In this document: one piece after another, positions 8,383 to 17,041 of the stretch
How the letters are laid out: every line of letters begins with the position of its first letter
Numbering within the stretch: the stretch's first letter is position 1
The notes under the pieces: model-generated
What the model was told of the DNA's origin: nothing
The model's database searches: none
Seen by the model: the letters and a program-made list of their open reading frames with translations, nothing else
Position numbers and translations under genes: made by a program
Source of the DNA: G963662655 sp963665015
GTDB taxonomy: Bacteria; Cloacimonadota; Cloacimonadia; Cloacimonadales; JAIOQZ01
DNA length: 64,000 bases
Direction of reading: 5' to 3'
Assembly: GCA_963665015.2 (NCBI GenBank)
Contig: CAXXSY010000004.1
Span: 930,001-994,000, forward strand

Positions 8383-8937
8383 CTATTCGGGGATATCCGT
8401 GATACAGGTGAAGAACACGTGGTGCAGCATCTGCTCGTCCGATTGCTTGTATCGGAATCGATCGATCGCCTTGTCGATCATGTCGTTCAGCTCCATGAAT
8501 TCCTCTTTCGTCAGATAGAGCTCGCTGTCAGATATTCGCTTCCCTCCGCTCTTCTCTCTCCGGCTGATCTCGATGAACTTCTGCTTGCTCTCCTCGAAGG
8601 CGATCTCCGCGTCCGATGCGAATGTGAGGTTAACCTGCATCTGCGTGCCTGGGTCCAGCTCCTTGCAGGAAAGCTTGAAAATCATCGCGGTCGGTTCGTA
8701 GTACTTGGCGATGATGCCGTGGACTTCCTCCGTGCGCACCATCTCCAGTATCCCGATCTCCTCCAGCTTCTTCACGTGAAAATGTACGTTCGCCGGCTTC
8801 ACGCCCAGTTCGTCCGCGATCTGCTTGACCGTCATGGGCTGATCGCTTTTCCGCATCACACGCAGCACCTGCTGCCGCTTCTCATCCACCATGATCTTGA
8901 TATGACTTGGGTCAGAAATCTCTTTAATCGTCAGCAT
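8383..8937 (-). CDS. ArsR-type winged-helix transcriptional regulator
   Basis: 184 residues. Positions 15-75 form a winged helix: DEKRQQVLRVM, then MTVKQIADELGVKPANVHFHVKKLEEIGILEMV, matching ArsR/HTH_20 repressors. The C-terminal 100 residues resemble a sensor or dimerisation region of no clear family. GAGGAG sits 8 bases before the ATG at 8937 but only 2 bases before that at 8943, so 8937 is preferred. It is divergent from the S41 protease at 9057, with palindromic sites between them, and heads a possible operon with the two genes downstream. Likely a DNA-binding repressor; ligand unknown. Confidence 0.8.
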   Translation of the reverse strand: MLTIKEISDPSHIKIMVDEKRQQVLRVMRKSDQPMTVKQIADELGVKPANVHFHVKKLEEIGILEMVRTEEVHGIIAKYYEPTAMIFKLSCKELDPGTQMQVNLTFASDAEIAFEESKQKFIEISRREKSGGKRISDSELYLTKEEFMELNDMIDKAIDRFRYKQSDEQMLHHVFFTCITDIPE

Positions 8938-9005
8938 AGTCATTACTCCTCAAAACCAGAAAATCCAATCGCGGAAAATCGCACAATAAAAAAGTGTTGA
9001 CAGTG

Positions 9006-9032
9006 TAACGTTCAGCGGAAAACTAACGTTAG
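9006..9032. promoter_or_regulatory. candidate operator: repeated TAACGTT with a perfect CTAACGTTAG palindrome
   Basis: TAACGTT occurs at 9006-9012 and again at 9024-9030, 18 bases apart, and the second lies within the 10-bp palindrome CTAACGTTAG (9023-9032). A TTGACA hexamer lies just upstream at 8997-9002. Two sites on about the same helix face between a winged-helix regulator and a divergent gene are a typical repressor arrangement. That the neighbouring regulator binds here is inference. Confidence 0.5.
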
Positions 9033-9056
9033 ATATATATTTAACGGAGGCTCGCG

Positions 9057-10388
9057 ATGAGAACGATTTTGGGATTTATCCTGCTGACAATAGTCCTCGG
9101 TCTGTTTGCGCAGGACATTCAGCCGCCCACGATGACGGAAGAATACAAGGCAGCTTTGATCGATTCTATGGCGTCGGTGTTCGACCGTGTCTATATATTC
9201 CCCGAGAAGGGAAAGGATATCGCGGATGCGTTGCGGATGAACCTGAAGGCCGGTGCGTATTCGGGGATTGAGGATCCGCACGCGCTGGCGCAGAAGCTTG
9301 GTGAGGATGTACTCAAAGCCTGCGAGGATAAACATCTGGCGGTTTACTTTGATCCGCGGCAAGTTCAGATGATTCGCATGGAAGAGAGCAAATCCGGGGA
9401 GGAGCAGCGGATCGCGTATGAGCAGCAGGTCGAGCGCGAGAGGAAGTTCAATTTCGGATTCAATCAGATGGAGATTCTGAGGGGCAACGTCGCGTATCTG
9501 CGATTCGATCGGTTTTCCGGGCTTCCCGAGGCGTATCCCGTAGCGATCGCTGCCATGAACTTCGTTTCGCATTGCGACGGTCTCATCATCGATTTGCGCT
9601 ACAACGGTGGTGGCTCGGCGTACATGATTCAGCTTATATCGAGCTACCTGACAGACGAATTCAAGGACCCGGTTCACCTGAACACCTTCTACCACCGCGC
9701 GTCCGACACCAGTGACCAGACCTGGACGCTGCCCTACGTGCCGGGAAAACGTATTCCCGATGTGCCGGTCTATCTGTTGACCAGTAATTACACCTTCTCG
9801 GCGGCGGAGGAATTCACCTACAACCTGAAGAACAACCAGCGCGTCACCATCGTGGGCGAGACGACCGGCGGCGGGGCGCATCCGGTAACCTTCATCCCGG
9901 TCGATGACTGGTTTGTCGCCAAGGTGCCCAACGGCCGCGCCATCAATCCCATCAGCAAGACGAACTGGGAAGGAACCGGTATCGCGCCGGATATCGAAGC
10001 GCCGGCGGATGAAGCGAAGGACATCGCCTACGAAAGCATCCTCACGAAGCTGAAAGCGGAATCGGGAGACCCGATCGATCAATTCATGTACGAGTGGGTG
10101 CTGGACGGAATGCAACTGGAAGACAATCAATATACTCTCTCGAAGCGTCAGATGAAGTCTTTCACCGGTACGTATGGCCCGCGCACGATCCGGTATCGGG
10201 ACGGAAAGCTCTACTATCAGAGGACGGGACCCGAATATGCGCTGATCCCCTACAAAGAAGACCACTTCATGCTCGAAGGGCTGGAATACTTTCGTATCCG
10301 GTTCGACCGGGACGAGAACGGCAATATAACATCGCTGGTTGGCCTCTACGACGACGGCGGAACCGACATGTCACCCAAAACGAACTAA
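9057..10388 (+). CDS. S41-family (tail-specific/IRBP-like) serine protease, exported
   Basis: 443 residues with an N-terminal signal peptide (1-19, ending LFAQD). The N-terminal helical region (30-110) and a core with LIIDLRYNGGGSAYM (177-190) and SNYTFSAAEEF (243-253) match peptidase S41 of the interphotoreceptor-retinoid-binding-protein type. Ser248 is the probable nucleophile. No PDZ domain is evident. The C-terminal 80 residues form a separate small beta-rich domain. GGAGG lies 9 bases before the ATG. Likely periplasmic or surface-exposed; physiological substrate unknown. Confidence 0.88.
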   Translation: MRTILGFILLTIVLGLFAQDIQPPTMTEEYKAALIDSMASVFDRVYIFPEKGKDIADALRMNLKAGAYSGIEDPHALAQKLGEDVLKACEDKHLAVYFDPRQVQMIRMEESKSGEEQRIAYEQQVERERKFNFGFNQMEILRGNVAYLRFDRFSGLPEAYPVAIAAMNFVSHCDGLIIDLRYNGGGSAYMIQLISSYLTDEFKDPVHLNTFYHRASDTSDQTWTLPYVPGKRIPDVPVYLLTSNYTFSAAEEFTYNLKNNQRVTIVGETTGGGAHPVTFIPVDDWFVAKVPNGRAINPISKTNWEGTGIAPDIEAPADEAKDIAYESILTKLKAESGDPIDQFMYEWVLDGMQLEDNQYTLSKRQMKSFTGTYGPRTIRYRDGKLYYQRTGPEYALIPYKEDHFMLEGLEYFRIRFDRDENGNITSLVGLYDDGGTDMSPKTN

Positions 10389-10415
10389 TCCTCCCCCAAT
10401 GTAAGCATACCGAAG

Positions 10416-10446
10416 AAGGCTGGTTTGATCGCCAGCCTTTTTTTTA
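10416..10446 (+). terminator. rho-independent terminator after the S41 protease
   Basis: An 8-bp stem AAGGCTGG/CCAGCCTT with an 8-nt loop is followed by nine T, 28 bases after the stop codon. Confidence 0.92.
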
Positions 10447-10483
10447 TACGGAAGTTTCTTTGCCTGACTGTTTCCAATGGAAC

Positions 10484-10501
10484 GCGGACGTCCCCGTCCG
10501 C
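10484..10501. repeat. GCGGACG/CGTCCGC hairpin repeat (family A)
   Basis: GCGGACG-tccc-CGTCCGC, the same palindrome seen at 7447-7464, 45265-45282, about 46995-47012 and 47182-47200. Here it stands alone, without the GTAG hairpin that follows it elsewhere. Confidence 0.75.
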
Positions 10502-10588
10502 ATCGCTGACAGGCAGGCACGGAAATTAGAACAGCCCACGGTTCCCACCATGGGCTGTGCAAAATAAAATCCGTATTCGAACGGGTGA

Positions 10589-11185
10589 TCAATCTCCCAC
10601 GTTATCCAGTAGTTCCTCGTGGATGCGTTTGCGGGGCGAGCTGTCGGGCAGCTTGCCGAGGCTGATGAAGAGCGTCACTTCGGCGCCTTTAGGCACCATC
10701 GATTCGGACGAGGGCTGCGTGAAGATGATCTTGCCGTTATCGACGTCCTCGGAGTAGCGCGTCTGAATCTTCTTGTTCACCGCCAGTCCCATGTTGTTCA
10801 GCGTCAGTCGGGCTTCTTTGCGCGTCATGTTGACCAGTGACGGCACGGAGACCAGTTCAGGGCCCTCGCTGACCACCACCTCGATTACCCTGCCGATCTT
10901 CGAATTGGCGCCGGCTTCCGGTTTTTGCGTGATGATGGTGTTCTTCTTGAAGTCGTTGTTGTACTGGCGGTCGGTTTCCTCGATGTAGAGGTTGAGTTTT
11001 TTGCACTGTTTGCGCGCGACATCGAAATGCAGTCCGGTGATCTCGGGTACGCGGACTTCGTTGCCGTGCCGGGTGACGAGATTCATGACAAGGTTGGTGC
11101 CCACGAATCCGATGATAAAGACGCCCAGCAGCAAGAGCAGCGCTCCGCCGATTATTATTATGATTCGGATAATTTTATTTTTCAT
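10589..11185 (-). CDS. membrane-anchored protein with two PASTA domains
   Basis: 198 residues: one N-terminal membrane helix (about 6-32) and two PASTA domains (about 43-110 and 112-178) with the typical VPEITGLHFDVARKQ and VPSLVNMTRKEARLTL openings. PASTA domains bind peptidoglycan fragments or act as spacers in PknB-type kinases and penicillin-binding proteins; here neither a kinase nor a transpeptidase is attached. It is the last gene of the EF-G-like > yebC > ruvC > ruvA > rsmB operon, 33 bases after rsmB. An 8-bp inverted repeat (ACAGCCCA/TGGGCTGT, about 10530-10560) lies downstream and may be a weak terminator. Confidence 0.85.
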   Translation of the reverse strand: MKNKIIRIIIIIGGALLLLLGVFIIGFVGTNLVMNLVTRHGNEVRVPEITGLHFDVARKQCKKLNLYIEETDRQYNNDFKKNTIITQKPEAGANSKIGRVIEVVVSEGPELVSVPSLVNMTRKEARLTLNNMGLAVNKKIQTRYSEDVDNGKIIFTQPSSESMVPKGAEVTLFISLGKLPDSSPRKRIHEELLDNVGD

Positions 11186-11218
11186 AACACCCTCATTCCC
11201 GTTGAGCGGATACCCGTG

Positions 11219-12541
11219 TCAAGCTTTTCGTTGCATGAGCACCGCGAAAGCGCCGTCCATCATGTGCCGGTGCGGGATGGTTTTCAGGAAACCGTTGCTG
11301 GTGAAATCCGACGGAAGCTTCTTCGACGCGTCGATCTTGACGAACTCCGGATGCTGCTTGAGGAATTTCTCCGCTTGATCCTCGTTTTCTCTTTTGTTCA
11401 TGGTGCAGGTGCTGTAAACCAGATATCCCTCCGGTCGCACGAATTTCGCTCCGTAGTTCAGCGCACTCTCCTGGATTTTCAAGAGCTCGTTCAGGTCCTG
11501 TGCCCGTTGCCAGCGCAGCTCGGACTTCTTCTGAAGCACGCCCCATCCGGTGCAGGGGACATCCAGCAGCACGCGGTCGTATGCCGGTGCGACTGGTCCG
11601 TAGCGGAAAGAATCTTCCACGATGGTGTTCACGTTGTTGATCTTGAGTCGTTCGAGCGCTTGCTTGATCTTCTTCACCTTGTTGGGGATGCGGTCGATGG
11701 CGATGATCTCGCCCTGGTTTCGCATCTTCTCGCCGATGTAGGTTGTCTTGCCACCCGGGCCGGCGAAGAGGTCCAGCACCGATTCCTCCGGAGCGGGATC
11801 GAGCAGCTCGACCACCAGGGCGGCCGCGGTGTCCTGTATCGAGAAATAGCCTTCCTCGAACGCGACATCCTTGAGAACCTCGGTGGGCTGATTGGTGGTC
11901 ATCATCATTTTCGATGCGACGCAGGGCTGTAGCTTAATGTCTTTCCTCGAGAAGTAGGCGATCAGTTTTTCGGTGGTGGTCTCGAGCTGGTTCACGCGCA
12001 GGTTGAGCCGGGGGACGTCGTTGAAATACATGCAGAGCATCTCGGTCTCGTCTTCACCCCAGGTGTCGATCCAGATGCGGATCAGCTCCTCCGGGTAGGA
12101 ATACTCGACCGCCATGCGCTGCACCGGGTCTTCCGGGTAGGTGACCTTGTCCGGCTCGCGCTGATAGGATCGCAGCACGGCGTTGACGAAATCGGCGACC
12201 TTCCGGTCGAATTTCGATTTAACCAGGTCGACCGTCTCGTTGATGGCGGCGTGGGCGGGGATGTGCTCGCAGTAGCGAAGCTGGTAGAGCCCCATGTAGA
12301 TCAGGATGCGTATCTTGAGGTTGGTCTTGTCGAATTTTTCGCTGTCGGTGTAGAAGGTGGCAATATGGTGCAGGTGCTCGCGCAGCTTGACGGTTCCCTT
12401 GACAATGGTGTAGAAGAGATCGTGATTTCCGTCTTCCCGTTTGATCTTCTTGCCGACGTTGCGAAGCAGGTTGTCGGAGAAGGCGTTATCCTTCAGAACC
12501 TTCGTAAGAACCTTGTAAGCTTCAGCTCGTTCATTTACCAT
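11219..12541 (-). CDS. rsmB: 16S rRNA (cytosine-967-C5) methyltransferase RsmB
   Basis: 440 residues, the usual RsmB (Sun/Fmu) length. Residues 1-135 are the NusB-like RNA-binding domain. From about 150 the SAM-dependent Rossmann domain has DLFAGPGGKTTYIGE for cofactor binding, DVPCTGWG, and the catalytic-Cys motif STCTMNKRENED. It methylates C967 of 16S rRNA in the cytoplasm. It follows ruvA by 32 bases in the same direction, so is probably co-transcribed. Confidence 0.95.
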   Translation of the reverse strand: MVNERAEAYKVLTKVLKDNAFSDNLLRNVGKKIKREDGNHDLFYTIVKGTVKLREHLHHIATFYTDSEKFDKTNLKIRILIYMGLYQLRYCEHIPAHAAINETVDLVKSKFDRKVADFVNAVLRSYQREPDKVTYPEDPVQRMAVEYSYPEELIRIWIDTWGEDETEMLCMYFNDVPRLNLRVNQLETTTEKLIAYFSRKDIKLQPCVASKMMMTTNQPTEVLKDVAFEEGYFSIQDTAAALVVELLDPAPEESVLDLFAGPGGKTTYIGEKMRNQGEIIAIDRIPNKVKKIKQALERLKINNVNTIVEDSFRYGPVAPAYDRVLLDVPCTGWGVLQKKSELRWQRAQDLNELLKIQESALNYGAKFVRPEGYLVYSTCTMNKRENEDQAEKFLKQHPEFVKIDASKKLPSDFTSNGFLKTIPHRHMMDGAFAVLMQRKA

Positions 12542-12573
12542 AAATCGTTCCTGAAGACAATATAATCCCCGAA

Positions 12574-13167
12574 CTACTTCTTGTAAAGAAAACGTATGAC
12601 ATCTTTGATAAGAATCTCGGCGTCGCTGTATTTTGACGGCTCATAGACTTTCTTCAGCGCTTTCGCGATTTCGGGTTTTTTGTATCCGAGCGCCATGAGT
12701 GCCGACTCTGCTTCCATGGAAATCCCGTCGCGTGCCACACCCTTTTCGTGGTCGGGGAGCTTAATCTGGAGTATCTTGTCCCGCAGATCGACGATCACGC
12801 GCTCCGCCGTCTTGGGCCCGAGTCCCGGCACCGTCGAGATCATGCGCGCGTCGCCCGCTTCGATCGCCTCGACCCAGTTGCGTACCGATAGCCCGGAAAG
12901 CGCAGCCAGCGCGATCCTGGGACCGATCTTGGAGACGCTCATCAGGAGGCGGAAGAGGTCGCGCTCCTCGTCGGTGGCGAATCCGTAGAGTCGGATGCCG
13001 TCGTCGGACATGGCGAAGTGGATTAGCAGCAGTGCGGATTCACCCTTCTTGGGGAGCTTCTCGTGGGTGCTGAGGGGAATGTTGACTTCGTAGCCGACAC
13101 CACCGCATTCGATCACGACGTACGAGAATTCCTTGATGGTCAGCTTGCCGTTCAGGTATGCGAACAT
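12574..13167 (-). CDS. ruvA: Holliday junction branch migration protein RuvA
   Basis: 197 residues, typical for RuvA. The OB-fold domain I starts MFAYLNGKLTIKEFSYVVIE. The helix-hairpin-helix region has LMSVSKIGPRIALAALSG and ISTVPGLGPKTAERVIVDL. The C-terminal domain III has ALMALGYKKPEIAKAL. RuvA tetramers bind Holliday junctions and load RuvB. ruvB is not in the window. It is 20 bases downstream of ruvC. Confidence 0.97.
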   Translation of the reverse strand: MFAYLNGKLTIKEFSYVVIECGGVGYEVNIPLSTHEKLPKKGESALLLIHFAMSDDGIRLYGFATDEERDLFRLLMSVSKIGPRIALAALSGLSVRNWVEAIEAGDARMISTVPGLGPKTAERVIVDLRDKILQIKLPDHEKGVARDGISMEAESALMALGYKKPEIAKALKKVYEPSKYSDAEILIKDVIRFLYKK

Positions 13168-13187
13168 CGGTCACCTCTTTCGGTTGT

Positions 13188-13676
13188 TCAACGTTGTAGG
13201 AGTCCGGATTTCAATCGATTATAATGACACAGCGCGATTGCCAGTCCGTCGGCGGCGTCCTCGCTGGAGGGCGGGGTCATCTGTGGCATCATCTGCGTGA
13301 TCATGTAGCGCACCTGCTGCTTGGTCGCGTTTCCGTTGCCCACCACCGAGCTTTTTACTTCGCGCGGTGAATACTCGAACACGGAGATGCCGTGTTGCGC
13401 GAGGGTCATCAGGATGGCGCCACGGGCGTGCCCGAGGGTGAATGCACTCTTGGGATTCTTGCCGTAGAAGATGGTCTCGACCGCCGCGTGGTCGGGTTTG
13501 TATTCTTCGAGGATATTTTTGAGGGATTCGTGAATCGAGAGGAGCCGCTCGGGAAAGCTTTTCGTGGTATCGATTCGGATGGAGCCGCTTCCGGCGCCCA
13601 TGATTTTCCTGCCTTCGATCTCCAGCAAGCCGTATCCGAAGACACGGCTGCCGGGATCAATACCGAGGACGATCAC
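13188..13676 (-). CDS. ruvC: crossover junction endodeoxyribonuclease RuvC
   Basis: 162 residues with all four catalytic acids: Asp7 (GIDPGSRVFGYG), Glu67 (VETIFYGKNP), and Asp140/Asp143 (SEDAADGLAIALCHY). RuvC resolves Holliday junctions as a dimer, together with RuvAB. Its ATG overlaps the yebC stop codon by four bases, indicating translational coupling in the common yebC-ruvC-ruvA order. Confidence 0.97.
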   Translation of the reverse strand: MIVLGIDPGSRVFGYGLLEIEGRKIMGAGSGSIRIDTTKSFPERLLSIHESLKNILEEYKPDHAAVETIFYGKNPKSAFTLGHARGAILMTLAQHGISVFEYSPREVKSSVVGNGNATKQQVRYMITQMMPQMTPPSSEDAADGLAIALCHYNRLKSGLLQR

Positions 13677-14422
13677 TGGTTGGCGATCCTCTCCATTACT
13701 TCATCGGAGACTTCGGAGTTCGTATAGACCTGCTGTACGTCGTCGAGGTCTTCCATCTTCTCGACCAGCTTGAAGATGCGTTCCGCGAAATCGTCCGCTT
13801 TGATTGTGTTTTTGGGGATGCGGGTAAGCTCCGCCTTCTCGATGGTGAAATCACCTTCGAGGGTAGTGCTGACAGTGTGGAAGTCGTTCAACGAGGTGAT
13901 CACCTCGAAGAACTCGTCGTCGTCGAGCAGCACGTCTTCCGCGCCGGCTTCCAGCGCCTGCATCATAAATTCGTCTTCGTCGAGTTCGCCCCGGGGTATC
14001 AGGATCGAACCCTTTTGCTCGAAGTTCCATGAGACCGCGCCGGTCTCGGCGAGGTTTCCGCCGTACTTGGCAAAGATGTGGCGGACTTCCGCGACGGTGC
14101 GGTTCTTGTTGTCGGTCATGACTTCGACGAGCATGGCGACGCCGTTCGGGCCGTAGCCTTCGTACAGTAATTCATCGTAGCTGACGCCTTCGATCTCGCC
14201 GGTACCGCGCTTGATTGCCTTCTCGATGTTATCCTTGGGCATGTTGGCGTTACGGGCGTTGCCGACGGCGGTTCTCAGCCGGGGATTGCTGTCGATGTCT
14301 CCGCCTCCGTTACGGGCGGCAACGATAATCTCTTTGGCAAGACGGGTGAACAGCTTGCCGCGCTTGGCGTCCGCCGCTCCCTTCTTATGCTTGATCGAGC
14401 TCCATTTATTGTGTCCGGACAT
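13673..14422 (-). CDS. yebC: YebC/PmpR-family protein
   Basis: 249 residues starting MSGHNKWSSIKHKKGAADAK, the diagnostic YebC opening, with conserved blocks NARNANMPKDNIEKAI and NRTVAEVRHIFAKYGGNL. The family was long described as transcriptional regulators; some members have more recently been linked to relief of ribosome stalling, which would suit its place next to an EF-G-like gene. It starts 16 bases after that gene and is coupled to ruvC. Confidence 0.95.
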   Translation of the reverse strand: MSGHNKWSSIKHKKGAADAKRGKLFTRLAKEIIVAARNGGGDIDSNPRLRTAVGNARNANMPKDNIEKAIKRGTGEIEGVSYDELLYEGYGPNGVAMLVEVMTDNKNRTVAEVRHIFAKYGGNLAETGAVSWNFEQKGSILIPRGELDEDEFMMQALEAGAEDVLLDDDEFFEVITSLNDFHTVSTTLEGDFTIEKAELTRIPKNTIKADDFAERIFKLVEKMEDLDDVQQVYTNSEVSDEVMERIANQ

Positions 14423-14438
14423 GGTGCCTCCGTATGGA

Positions 14439-16493
14439 TTATTCCTGTTCTTTGTATTCGGCGATAACCTTCTCGGCGATCTCGTACGGTACGCGTTCGT
14501 AGTGCGAGAATTCCTGCTCGAAGCGTCCGCGGCCCTGGGTCAGGGACTTGAGTGCCGGGTAGTAGCTGAACAGTTCCGCCAGCGGAAGCTGCGCATTGAG
14601 TATCTGCTTTTTACCGGATTGCTCCATACCGAGTATCTTGCCGCGCCGGGTCGAGATGTCGCCCATCACGTCGCCCATGTATTCGTTCGGGATGACGATC
14701 TGCACGTTGTGGATCGGCTCGAGGAGGATCGGGTTCGCCTTGGCGAAACAGGCCTTCAGACACTGCGACGAGGCGATCTTGAACGCCATTTCGGAGGAAT
14801 CGACATCGTGGTAGGAGCCGTCATAGACTTCCACGCTGATATCGACGACCTTGTAGCCCGCGATAACGCCGCGGTCCATGGTCTCGACCACGCCCTTCTC
14901 GATCGCCGGGACGAACTTGCTGGGGATGCGACCGCCGACGATCGAATCGATGAATTCGAAATGCTGACCGCGCTCGGACGGTTTGAGACGGAAATAGACT
15001 TCGCCGTACTGGCCGCGTCCGCCGGACTGTTTTTTATGGCGATAGCGCTCATCGGCCTTGCCGGTGATGGTCTCGCGATAGGGGATGCGCGGTGTGTCGA
15101 GAACCGCTTCCACCTTGAAGCGCTTCATGAGGTTCTTCACGATGAGCCCGACCTGCTGCTCGCCGGCGCCGGAGAGAATCTGCTCGTGCGTCTCGGTGTT
15201 GAGATCGAGGTTGATGGTGGGGTCTTCGTCCAGAAGGCGGTTCAGGGCCGCGCCGATCTTGTCTTCGTCGCTCTGGTTGGCGGCTTTGATCGTCTGCCAG
15301 TAGATCGGTGAAGGCAGCTTCGGTGACGGGAACTGATACTTCGCATTGTTCGGAACGAGCGAGTTCATGCCGCGCGCGAGTTTGAGCTTGACCAGTCCGC
15401 CGATCTCGCCTGCGCGAAGCTCGGTGGTGTCGGAGCGGTTCTTGCCCTGCACGTAGGATATGCCGCCGACCTTGTCCTTGCCGTCCTTCTCGGGGATGAA
15501 CACGTCCATACCGCTCTTGAGGGTACCGGAGAGGACGCGCACGTACGCGATGTCGCCGATGTTCGGGTCGGCGAACGACTTGAAGATGTATGCGTAGAGG
15601 TCGCCGTCTTCAGAGACCTTGATCTTCTGAATCTTACCGTCGAAATCGGCCGATACTTCCGGATGATCCGCAGGGGAGGGAAGGTAATCGACGATCGCGT
15701 CCATCAGGGTATCGACGCCGACGTTCTTCATGGCGGAGCATGCGAATACGGGAATCACCAGACCGCTCTTGATGCCTTTTTTGACTCCGGTGGTCAGCTC
15801 TTCGTCGGTGAGTTCGCCTTCTTCGAAGTATTTTTCGAGCAGCGCGTCGTCGGTCTCGGCAACCGCTTCCATGAGCTTCATGCGGGATTCTTCGACCATG
15901 TCGGCCATATCCGCGGGGATATCGGTCGCCTTGCCGTCGATGAATGCCTTGCCCTTGACGATATCGACCACGCCGGTGAGCGTGTTTTCTTTACCAATGG
16001 GGATAATCAGCGGCGCGGGGATAATATCCGAGTTTTCCTGGATCATGTCGATCGCCTTCTGGTAGTCGGCGTGTTCGTTGTCCAGCCGGTTGACGATGAT
16101 CGCTTTGGCGATGTTCTCGTTCTTTACCATCAGTTCCAGCGGTAGCTCGATACTGACGTCGTAGCTACCGGCGCCGTTCACGACCAGCAGTGCGGTCTCG
16201 ACGGCGGTGAATCCGGCGATCTGCTCTCCGTAGAAATCGGGATAGGAGGGCGCGTCGATGATGTTGACGCGGTTGTTCTTCCAATCCAGGTGTCCCATGG
16301 AAAGCGTGATCGACATCTTCTTTTCGATTTCTTCCGCGTCGAAGTCCATCACGGTGTTGCCGTCATCGACCTTTCCGATGCGTGTGGTAGCCTTGGCGTT
16401 GTAGAGCATGTGTTCGATCAGCGTGGTCTTGCCGGAGCCGCTGCCGCCCACGAACAGGATGTTACGAATGTTTTTCATATCGTAGTTTTTCAT
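14439..16493 (-). CDS. EF-G-2-like translational GTPase with divergent G motifs
   Basis: 684 residues with the five-domain EF-G layout; the C-terminal part is well conserved (SGGRGQYGEVYFRLKP, GRIPSKFVPAIEKGV, MGDISTRRGKILGME). The G domain resembles the EF-G-2 group rather than canonical FusA. The P-loop is GGSGSGKTT (16-24) instead of AHIDAGKTT. The G3 motif is DAPSYPDF (80-87) rather than DTPGHVDF, losing both the Gly and the catalytic His. G4 is NRLD (135-138). GTP binding is therefore likely, but GTP hydrolysis may be altered. It heads the yebC-ruv-rsmB operon. Function may be ribosome recycling or rescue; a canonical fusA is expected elsewhere. Confidence 0.85.
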   Translation of the reverse strand: MKNYDMKNIRNILFVGGSGSGKTTLIEHMLYNAKATTRIGKVDDGNTVMDFDAEEIEKKMSITLSMGHLDWKNNRVNIIDAPSYPDFYGEQIAGFTAVETALLVVNGAGSYDVSIELPLELMVKNENIAKAIIVNRLDNEHADYQKAIDMIQENSDIIPAPLIIPIGKENTLTGVVDIVKGKAFIDGKATDIPADMADMVEESRMKLMEAVAETDDALLEKYFEEGELTDEELTTGVKKGIKSGLVIPVFACSAMKNVGVDTLMDAIVDYLPSPADHPEVSADFDGKIQKIKVSEDGDLYAYIFKSFADPNIGDIAYVRVLSGTLKSGMDVFIPEKDGKDKVGGISYVQGKNRSDTTELRAGEIGGLVKLKLARGMNSLVPNNAKYQFPSPKLPSPIYWQTIKAANQSDEDKIGAALNRLLDEDPTINLDLNTETHEQILSGAGEQQVGLIVKNLMKRFKVEAVLDTPRIPYRETITGKADERYRHKKQSGGRGQYGEVYFRLKPSERGQHFEFIDSIVGGRIPSKFVPAIEKGVVETMDRGVIAGYKVVDISVEVYDGSYHDVDSSEMAFKIASSQCLKACFAKANPILLEPIHNVQIVIPNEYMGDVMGDISTRRGKILGMEQSGKKQILNAQLPLAELFSYYPALKSLTQGRGRFEQEFSHYERVPYEIAEKVIAEYKEQE

Positions 16494-16715
16494 AAGTGCC
16501 TCGTTGTTTCCTTTCTATTTATTATCAATGATTCTTTGATCCGGCTTGAATCGTTCCGGTGAACACTCTTCACACGGAACACGAAGCGCATCAGTCAGTT
16601 CCATATTCACAACCTTCCCGGAAAATGCTCCCGAAAACGGAAATGGCGCAAGTTTGCAATTTTTCAGAGACGCGTTTTCTTGTCAAACTATTCCGTTGAA
16701 AGAATTAGCGAAGAC

Positions 16716-16922
16716 TCAATTGCGATATTTCGTCCAGAAATGGCGGATCAGGAGGTATCCGATGATGAACTGCGCCATCCACGCGATGAAGTCGATCAAC
16801 AGATTACCCGCGCTGAATGGCTTCTGGAAAAGTTGCCAGTCGAACACGAAGAAGTAGTAGAGCATGCTCTTGAGAAAGTAGAGAATCAGAATGGTGACGA
16901 TAATCAGTAAAATTCGTTTCAT
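16716..16922 (-). CDS. small membrane protein, uncharacterised
   Basis: 68 residues with two predicted membrane helices (about 4-25 and 42-62) and a basic C-terminus (RHFWTKYRN). AAAGGATAA precedes the ATG. No family is recognised. It is isolated between the upstream region of the EF-G-like operon and a cluster of hairpin repeats. Confidence 0.55.
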   Translation of the reverse strand: MKRILLIIVTILILYFLKSMLYYFFVFDWQLFQKPFSAGNLLIDFIAWMAQFIIGYLLIRHFWTKYRN

Positions 16923-16953
16923 AGCTTATCCTTTGTTATTACGCTCATCCTGA

Positions 16954-17028
16954 CCTTCTCCCGCAAACGGGAGAAGGAATGATAAGGTTCTGTCCGGCAT
17001 AGCTCCCTCGCCCGCTTGCGGGAGAGGG
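16954..17028. repeat. two CCCC-rich REP-like hairpins
   Basis: CCTTCTCCCG-caaa-CGGGAGAAGG (16954-16977) and CCCTCGCCCGC-tt-GCGGGAGAGGG (17005-17028), the second followed by TTGGGGTGAGGG. Stem sequences differ but pairing is retained. They lie between the end of the type IX secreted protein and the upstream side of the small membrane protein. Confidence 0.8.
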
Positions 17029-17041
17029 TTGGGGTGAGGGC

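Noticed and set aside
9012..10265. 417-codon open frame antisense to the S41 protease
   Set aside because: A shadow of a GC-rich gene; the plus-strand protein has a signal peptide, catalytic motifs, ribosome site and terminator.
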